DNA of 64,000 nt. Source: Eupeodes corollae. Its lineage: Eukaryota; Arthropoda; Insecta; Diptera; Syrphidae. The position numbers and the translations under genes were made by a program. Below the pieces are notes generated by a model. It saw nothing but the letters and a program-made list of their open reading frames with translations. It was not told the origin of the DNA and ran no database searches. Where the stretch lies: positions 72,198,946 to 72,262,945 of the forward strand of contig NC_079147.1 in the NCBI RefSeq assembly GCF_945859685.1, given 5' to 3'. Below are positions 34,201 through 43,200 of this stretch, in pieces. Numbering within the stretch: position 1 is the stretch's first letter; every line of letters begins with the position of its first letter.

Positions 34201-37200
34201 CATCATTTTTAATAATTTATTTTGTGAAACTTGGAGTTTTTTAATGTGACATAGTGCAGCCCTACCCCAAACAGGACTTCCATATAACAAAATTGCCTGA
34301 AATATCACTTTCATTATGATCACTTTATTTTCAATAGTTAGAGCAGATCTTCGATTTATAAAAGGGTAAAGCAATTTGATAGCTATATTTACTTTCTTTA
34401 TAGTACAATTAATATGTTGGTTGAATGTTAGTTTGGTGTCAAGATGTATACCTAGATATTTTACAGAATTTTCCCAAGCTATGTCTATTCCATTTATCTG
34501 AATAAATTGGTTGCTGGGGAGATAACAAGACTTTCTTTTCCTTGAAAAAAAGATAGCTTGAAATTTATCAGCATTTAACTTGATTTTCCATTTGTTGTAA
34601 AAATTGCTTAATATTTCAACAGCTTGAACTAAATTACTCTCAATGTTGAGAGCAAGTTCATCTGAAGAATATATTGCTGTGTCGTCTGCAAAAATGGCAA
34701 TTTCACAGAGCGGAATGGATGGGATATCTGAAGTATATAAATTATACAAAAGAGGGCCCAAAACAGAGCCTTGGGGGACACCAAAATTGAACGTAAATAA
34801 AGACGAAATACCACTGTTGACATGAACACTAAAACATCGATCGGAAAGAAAACTTTGAACAATTTTACAAAGATATAACGGAACTTTAAATTTAATCATT
34901 TTATAAATTATTCCTTTATGCCATACTGAGTCAAAAGCCTTCTCAATATCTAAAAGTATCATACCCGTCGATTTACCTTGGATTCGTTTACTTTTGACAT
35001 GTTGACAGATTCTTTTCACCTGATGAGACGTAGAGTGAAATCTGCGAAAACCAAATTGTTGATCGGGGAATATTTTTTCATCGGAAATATATTTTAGCAT
35101 CTTTTCTTTAAGAATCTTCTCATAAATTTTGCTTAAACTACTTAGCAGGCTAATGGGTCTATATCCGCTAGCTAAATCGGGAGGTTTTCCCGCCTTACAA
35201 ATTGGAATGATTTTTGCAATTTTCCATTTAATTGGAAAATATTGCATTTTTAAACATGCATTCATTATGAACGTAAGAAACTGAATGCCTTCTTTCGAGA
35301 GATGTTTAATATAGGTGTTTTTGATATTGTCTAGCCCACCTGTTTTTTTAAGTTTTAAATCTTTGATAATGATGTTGATATCTTTAGTTGAAACAAATGC
35401 ATTTGAAGGTGTTAATAAATTTAAATTATTGAAATTGTCGATTTTTGAATCAACTAATGCGTTTGTTTCACTATCACCTAAATGTTCTGAGACTCTATGA
35501 TTTTTTAAAAAGCGCTCAGCGAACACATTAGCTTTATCCTCGTTAGAACATACAATCTCATTATTTTCCCTGAGGAATGGAATTTTCCTATTTTTATTTT
35601 TTGTAATTTTAACAATATTCCAGAAGGGCTTTCCATTCTTATCAAGCGTACTCAATTTGTTGTTCCATTCCTTGTTTCGAAGATGTAAAATTTCTCTCGA
35701 AATTAATTGATTGAAATGAGAAACCATATTTTTCGAAAAAGGCTGGCGGTATCTTTGCCAATTCCTTCTATGAATATTTCTCAGTTTTATCATTTCCAAA
35801 ACATGAGAAGGAAGTGTTTTGTTTAGAAAAGAATCTTCTTTAAGTTTTTTGGGAACGCATTTTTCCACGGACGATAAAATACCTTGAGTAAAGATTTGTA
35901 CAGCGCAATCTACATCATCAAAAGAAGATATGTTGTTCAAATCCATAGACACATTTTGAAGTTCTGCATTCATGGTTGTTTGAAATAATTTCCAATTTGC
36001 TTTGTGAAATTGTTGGATATATCGCACTTTTTTTTCACCCGACCAAGGGAGACGACAAAGAACAGGGTTGTGATCGGAACTCAACGCATCTATAGAAATT
36101 GGGTTAACTAATTGACAAGACATGTTAGTAAAAAACAAATCAAGGACGGATGGAGATCCATGGGAACCAGCGGGAAAAAACGTGGGACTATGAGGGAAAA
36201 GGATATTAATAGGAAAGAAATGTGGAAATTGAGTTAGTAGATTCCCCCAACAATTTGCCCTTATACATCCCCAATCTTTGTGTCGACAATTAAGGTCGCC
36301 ACCTAGCAAGAATTCACCACTAGTAGAGAAAAGCTGCCTTAAGTCACGCTTAAAGAAATCTTTTTTTAGATCCGATGAAGTTCCACCAGGAAAGTAGATA
36401 CAATAAATCTTAACCTCATTTCCGTTCAAAAGCTTAACCGATATCCCTACATTCTCTATCAAGCGTGTTCTTATCACAGGTAAGAGTGAATGTTGAATTG
36501 ATCTCTTCACGAAAATTGCTACTCCACCACCCCTTTGCTCAGACCTATCTACTCGATAACACTGAAAATCAGAAGAAGGAAGTGTATCTACATTTGTTAG
36601 CCATGTTTCAGTTACTAAAGCAACGTCTACTTTTTGGCTATTTAAAAAATTCAAAAATTCAAAATATTTGTTCCTTATTGACTTAGAATTCCAAGTTATA
36701 ATATTTAAATTATTCAAAATGTTACTTGCCATTGGGATATAGAAATTTACAAGCTAAATGTGCGATTACATTGAATTGTTCAATTTTGTTTTTACAAACA
36801 GATAAGCTAGTGATCATTTCCATACAAAGGCTGTTGAGTTCTTCCATCGAAAATAAAGTTGTGTTGTTGTTGTTAGATGTACTTGCACTTGTGTTGACAA
36901 GGGTTGGTGTAATTGGTGAAATTGGACTGCAGGTAGGCGCAGAGCTTTTTTCCAATGGTCTTGTTGAGTGCTGAGCTCTGATTACTCCAGGTTGCTGGCT
37001 CTCAGTAATTGCTCTCTTTCTTGGAGTGGGAAGCAATGGAAAATTGCTCATTGAATCAAGTAAAACCGGTTCTTGTGAAGGAACTTGCGTGGTTGTAGGT
37101 GCGGAGAAAGAAATTCTTTGTTGATTGTTCAAACGGAGAGATTTTTTCTCTTTGATTTGCAAGTATGTGGCTCTGCTTGCACAAGTTATATCGGTGGCTT

Positions 37201-40200
37201 TATGATTGCCATTACAGTTTGCACATTTGTGTGCCAAGATGTTGTCACAGTCGGATGTTTTATGTGAACCAGCACAGATCGCGCAGTAGGTTTTAATGTG
37301 GCAATTGCGCTCCCCATGACCAAACATTTGGCAATTGTGACATTGGGTCAATTTGCCTTTGAGTTTTCTTTGATAACTCCAAGTGACTTGGGTGTAAAAC
37401 AAAGATTTAATGTTCTTTTTTAAGTCATTTAATTTCACAGAACCGTTTTCAAAAGAAATTACATACAAATTGTCGCTATAGTGTTCATAGTTCTTAACAA
37501 TTTTTTTAACTTCGACGCACTTAAGATCACGACGAATAAGTTCAGATTTTAGATCATGTGATTCTATATTATCCAAACCATAAAGAACAACTTTAAATGC
37601 TTTAACACTTCTCAAATCATGTGAGAAGAATTGACAGTTTTGATCATTTAAATGTTTAAGAACAGCATTAAAGGATTCAAGTGATGCACAGATAATTTTA
37701 ATTCCGATGGATAGTTTTTTAATGGAATAATCGATAATATTAAGTTGTTTCATGAATCCATGAACAAATGCAGGGTTTTTTTGCAACAATTTAATAGGGG
37801 GCACAAACAGTTTTTTATTTTCAACAATTGCAGAAGATTCGTCCATTTCTTCAGTATTGTCAGTGTCCGGGAGACATTGAAGAGGAAAAAAAGAATTGTT
37901 AGAGAGGCGACTTGTACCTGCCATTGCAGTACGAAGTTTTTTATCCAAGGACAAAATCTTGCCCTCAGATTCCGGCGATCGATCGCGTTTAGTTATGATT
38001 AGGCTTATTGAGAACTTTTTAAAGAAAACACGTTATGCGTCAACGAAAGCTTCAACTAGACTGACAAACAAATTTTAAGATTCAAAATTTTACCTGAAAA
38101 AAATGTTTGTCTTCAAAAATTTAGATGCCATTTTAAAAACCAAAAAACTCTAGATTTTTCAAAATTTTGTGTATATAAAATTTTTAAATTTTGTTCTAAA
38201 AATATTTTTGGTATGCAGTTGTTGAGTGAAAGTAAATATACGCTCTACATTTGAATTTCGTAAAAAAATTATGAACCCCTTTTTGATATATAGAATTTTG
38301 AAAAAAAAATTAATATTTTTTTTTTAAATCCAAACAATAAAAAATTGCACTTTTGTTAATCAAATATTGTTAAGGCAATATAAGAAAAAACTATTAAAAT
38401 CAATTCATAAGTTGCTGAGAAAATTAAGAAACAAAATAACGGTTCTATGAGCAATACCTTTCCTGAGCAATACAAAAATATGTTGGTCTTATTAAAAGAA
38501 ACAAAGTTAAAAAATAAAATTTTAAGAAAATTAAAAAAAATCTATCGGTTTGTTTTTGATAAAATTCCAATTTTCGTTTTTTGACCAAAAAACTTGTATG
38601 GGAGCCAGTGTTAGTTTTGATCTTAAAAAAAATGAAAAAAAAAACGCCTAACGCGAATGTGCTCAAAACCTTAACTTCCAAGTTTGAACTCAATCAACCC
38701 AATGGTTTAGGCTGTAGAAGCGGAGACAGACAGACAAAACTGAACGGATGGAATTGCGGGACCCACTTTTTTCGACTTCTTTACCATCGTAATATCATAT
38801 TTGATTAAAATCTGGAGTTCGAAGAAAGAAAGAACATATAGTTCCTATATGTCGCAAATAAAAACACCCACGCAATTTTCTTGATAGCTCTTTCTGCATT
38901 ATTATCTGTATAACATCATTCATTTGAAGTCGATATCTCTTCTGGTTCTTGAGCTATGGATGACGAAAAAAACGTAGCGTTTTATTTCGACTCTACGTAC
39001 CTTGAAACGTCGAGAAATGTCAAAATTATCAATTCGACAAATCGGACCCATTATAAATGTATGTGGGAAGTTCTTTAGGCGCGCTCTTCTTAAGCTGCTC
39101 TTAGACCTACCGTGTTAACCCTAGGGCAGTTAAAGGTCATATTTGATTTTTGTTTGTAAATTAAAAAGCTGGAAAAGTTATCTATAACAAATAAATTGTA
39201 CGTTAATTTATCGTCCAGAGCAATTTCGATTAATACCGCAATTGAAGAAGATGTGAGTATTTTAGAGGAATTTGAGTTATTTAGAAAAATTCAATTTCTT
39301 TTACAGGAAATTTTGACCCAGGAATCACGAAAAGCTTCGAGTTAGTTGGCCCGTGTCTTTAAATTGTCTGTCACCTTCATAAAAGAGTTCTGATTGAATT
39401 CAACTACTAACAACCCTTTTTTAAAATCCAAGGCAGAGATCCAAAAACGCTTTTCATTTTTGGAAATTACCGTTCGCGGAAACATTTATAATTATTCTCG
39501 TTCATTTTTAAAGACAAAAACTAGCTAATTCTTTCTGAGATCATGGAGTTGTAACCATAAAGGTGCAGCCAAAGTTAAACTTTTCTTCACCCGAAAGGCA
39601 AGTCGTTTCCATTCACTATTCCATCATCATGCTCTCTTGCAAAATACATCAATCCTACAAAAGCATCTCCATCCCTGACAACAGTGTTCGCACACAGGAA
39701 TGGTTGAGAGACGTGAGTCACTAGGCCCTACTTCTTAACGGGCTGTTTATTTTATTTTCAAAAGCATATATTTTGATTCTTCCTGTAGCTTCCAAAGTCT
39801 TTCCAGAACCCGTATGTGTTTAAAATTAAATTGAAACAGTTGTTTTCAACACGCTTTTGGAAATTCTATACAAAAACATTTTTAAAAGATCGCTCTTGTA
39901 AACTATAGCACGGAAATATTCGCAATGGTTTCATCCAAATGAAGAATCTTTTTATACACTTTTTTAGTAGTTAATTATTTGAATTTCCAACGCTCGTTTC
40001 TAATTTGCCCTTTAATTTTACGAATTAACTTATTGTCATCGAATCTTACTTTTAAAAACAACACTGTTGAATGGCAACATTCTAATTGTCACGTCTAAAG
40101 AATAATTGTCCCACTTTCAAACGAAAGAGAAATACAAATATAGACATTTGGGGCATCATCTCACCGACATTTTTAGGTTATAGGTATTTCAAAAACGAAT

Positions 40201-43200
40201 TTGGTTTAGTTGCTAAGAGCAAGATTAAAATTGTTATTTGTTAATCGCGTGATCAATTGTAAGTTTTTGAAATTATTTTTAGAAAATAAAATGGAGTCAA
40301 ATTAAACAATATTTAAACTGTTTTCGATCTTTATATTTTGGCTTGGTGTAATACGTACCTATTAACAGATAGTTGACATTTCCGGGTACAAAACTTACAC
40401 CAAAATGTAAAAGGCGAAAATCTATTTTAAAATGTGTGCCCTCATCCTAGTGGTTGGCAGTCTAATATTCCTAGAGCTAATATTCAAACTCAAGTGTTAT
40501 AATAATTAAGGAGAAAAAGTTAAAATTAAAAATCTCAACAAAAAATGGACTTTCGAAATTTGTTTTTCCAAACTTTTTTCTAAGTAAGGAATTTTTCTTC
40601 GATTTTTCTGACCTAAACGGTGATTTTTTACGATCTTGAGAACTTTTAAAAAAAAAATCGCATAAAATTTGCAAAATCTCATCGATTCTTTATTTGAAAC
40701 GTTAGATTGGTCCATGACATTTACTTTTTGAAGATAATTTCATTTAAATGTTGACCGCGGCTGCGTCTTAGGTGGTCCATTCGGAAAGTCCAATTTTGGG
40801 TAACTTTTTCGAGCATTTCGGCCGGAATAGCCCGAATTTCTTCGGAAATGTTGTCTTCCAAAGCTGGAATAGTTGATGGCTTATTTGTGTAGACTTTAGA
40901 CTTGACGTAGCCCCACAAAAAATAGTCTAATAGCGTCAAATCGCATGATCTTGGTGGCCAACTTACCGGTCCATTCCTTGAGATGAATTGTTCTCCGAAG
41001 TTTTCCCTCAAAATGGCCATAGAATCATGAGCTTTGTGGCATGTAGCGCCATCTTGTTGAAACCACATGTCAACCAAGTTCAGTTCTTCCATTTTTGGCA
41101 ACAAAAAGTTTGTTAGCATTGAACGATAGCGATCGCCATTCACCGTAACGTTGCGTCCAACAGCATCTTTGAAAAAATACGGTCCAATGATTCCACCAGC
41201 GTACAAACCACACCAAACAGTGCATTTTTCGGGATGCATGGGCAGTTCTTGAACGGCTTCTGGTTGCTCTTCACTCCAAATGCGGCAATTTTGCTTATTT
41301 ACGTAGCCATTCAACCAGAAATGAGCCTCATCGCTGAACAAAATTTGTCGATAAAAAAGCGGATTTTCTGCCAACTTTTCTAGGGCCCATTCACTGAAAA
41401 TTCGACGTTGTGGCAGATCGTTCGGCTTTAGTTTTTGCACGAGCTGTATTTTATACGGTTTTACACCAAGATCTTTGCGTAAAATCTTCCATGTGGTCGA
41501 ATAACACAAACCCAATTGCTGCGAACGGCGACGAATCGACATTTCACGGTCTTCAGCAACACTCTCAGAAACAGACGCAATATTCTCTTCTGTACGCACT
41601 GTACGCATTCGTGTGGTTGGTTTAATGTCCAATAAAGTAAACTGAGTGCGGAACTTGGTCACAATCGCATTAATTGTTTGCTCACTTGGTCGATTATGTA
41701 GACCATAAATCGGACGTAAAGCGCGAAACACATTTCGAACCGAACACTGATTTTGGTAATAAAATTTAATGATTTGCAAGCGTTGCTCGTTAGTAAGTCT
41801 ATTCATGATGAAATGTCAAAGCATACTGAGCATCTTTCTCTTTGAAAGCATGTCTGAAATCCCGCGTGATCTGTCAAATACTAATGCATGAAAATCCTAA
41901 CCCCAAAAAAATCACCCGATATTTCAAAAAACTTTTTAGTTAAAAACCGTTCAACATCTCCTTACGATTTATTTAACACAGATGAGACCTAACAGCTAAT
42001 GAAGATCTTTTGACAATTTTATGAAACGCTATACAATTTTTTACTCAATACTGAAGATAGGTATTAAAGCCTTTTATTTATTTTGTACAAAAAATTACTT
42101 TACTTTCTGTATTTTGAAGCCATTTTGTCAATTGTAAACTTACCATGGAAAGATATTGTAATGGGTCCGATTTGCTGAATTGAAAATGTTCACATCTCTA
42201 GAGGGACGGGTCCTTGAACCCTAGAGTCGAAATAAAAGATTTTTAGAGCGATGTTTGTGCGTACGTCGAGAACGTACGGACGTACCTACACACGCACGCA
42301 CAGACATATTTCTAAAAAACCTTTTTTTCGTCGCTAGGGACCTTGAAACATCGATAAATGTCAAAATTTTCAATTTTACAAATCGGATCCATTACAATAA
42401 CTTATGATGGAAAGCTAAAAAGGTAAACAGTTTTTTTAACCTAAAAACACATTACTCAAAGTTGTTGAAAATTGATTTTCAACACAAATATCTCTTAAAA
42501 AATTTGCAATAATGGCTTTTAACTACTTTTAACTTATAAGAAATATTTTTTTTTCAACATTTGGAAAAATTTTGAGAAAAATCAAATTAACAGTTTTTTT
42601 ACAAAAAAAAATAAAAATCTAAACAAAACATCTAATAAAAGTTGGTAGAAATTGATTTTCTTTTCAAATAACTTTTCAAAACTGAGATATTGGCTTTAAA
42701 CTACTTTTATCTTTTAAAATATATTGTTGCCAAAAAAAATACTTAGACTTGGTAAAAATTTACTTTCGACTAAAATAGCTTTTCAAAAATTTAAAATATT
42801 TTCTTCAAACTTTTTTATTTCACAGAAAATATTGATTTCGATGTTCAGTAGTTTATTTATAAAAATCCAACTGTTCCATTTTTCATAAAAAAATAAAATC
42901 TACAAGAAATAGTACAAACATTTGGTAAAAATTGATAATCGGTTCTTGATATCTCTCAAATTAATTTCATTCATTTGTAAAATTTTAAGAAATGTTTCTA
43001 AAATTGGTAAAAATTGGTTTTCGACTAAAAATCTATTTAACAAATCTAGATTTTTAAATTTAACCATTTTGTTTATATGAATAATATTATATATATTAAA
43101 ATTTTTAAGACAACTTTTTTAATCCAACACGAAAACATGCAAACTTTTAAGCAAGACAAAGCGACAGACGGGATGGGAAGTTATATCAGTGTGGGTAGCA

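Larger units (their letters stand above)
34010..38063 (-). mobile_element. Jockey-clade LINE, apparently full length
   Basis: A 4.05-kb element in intron 1 of the channel gene, same strand as the gene. Two intact ORFs overlap by 11 bases. The predicted 5' end is at 38063, where the minus strand reads T|CAGTCTAG, followed about 28-33 bases later by AACGTG. This initiator plus downstream element is the internal pol II promoter layout of Jockey and I-type LINEs. At the 3' end the sense strand runs into a T25 tract rather than poly(A). No target duplication was found. Confidence 0.85.
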
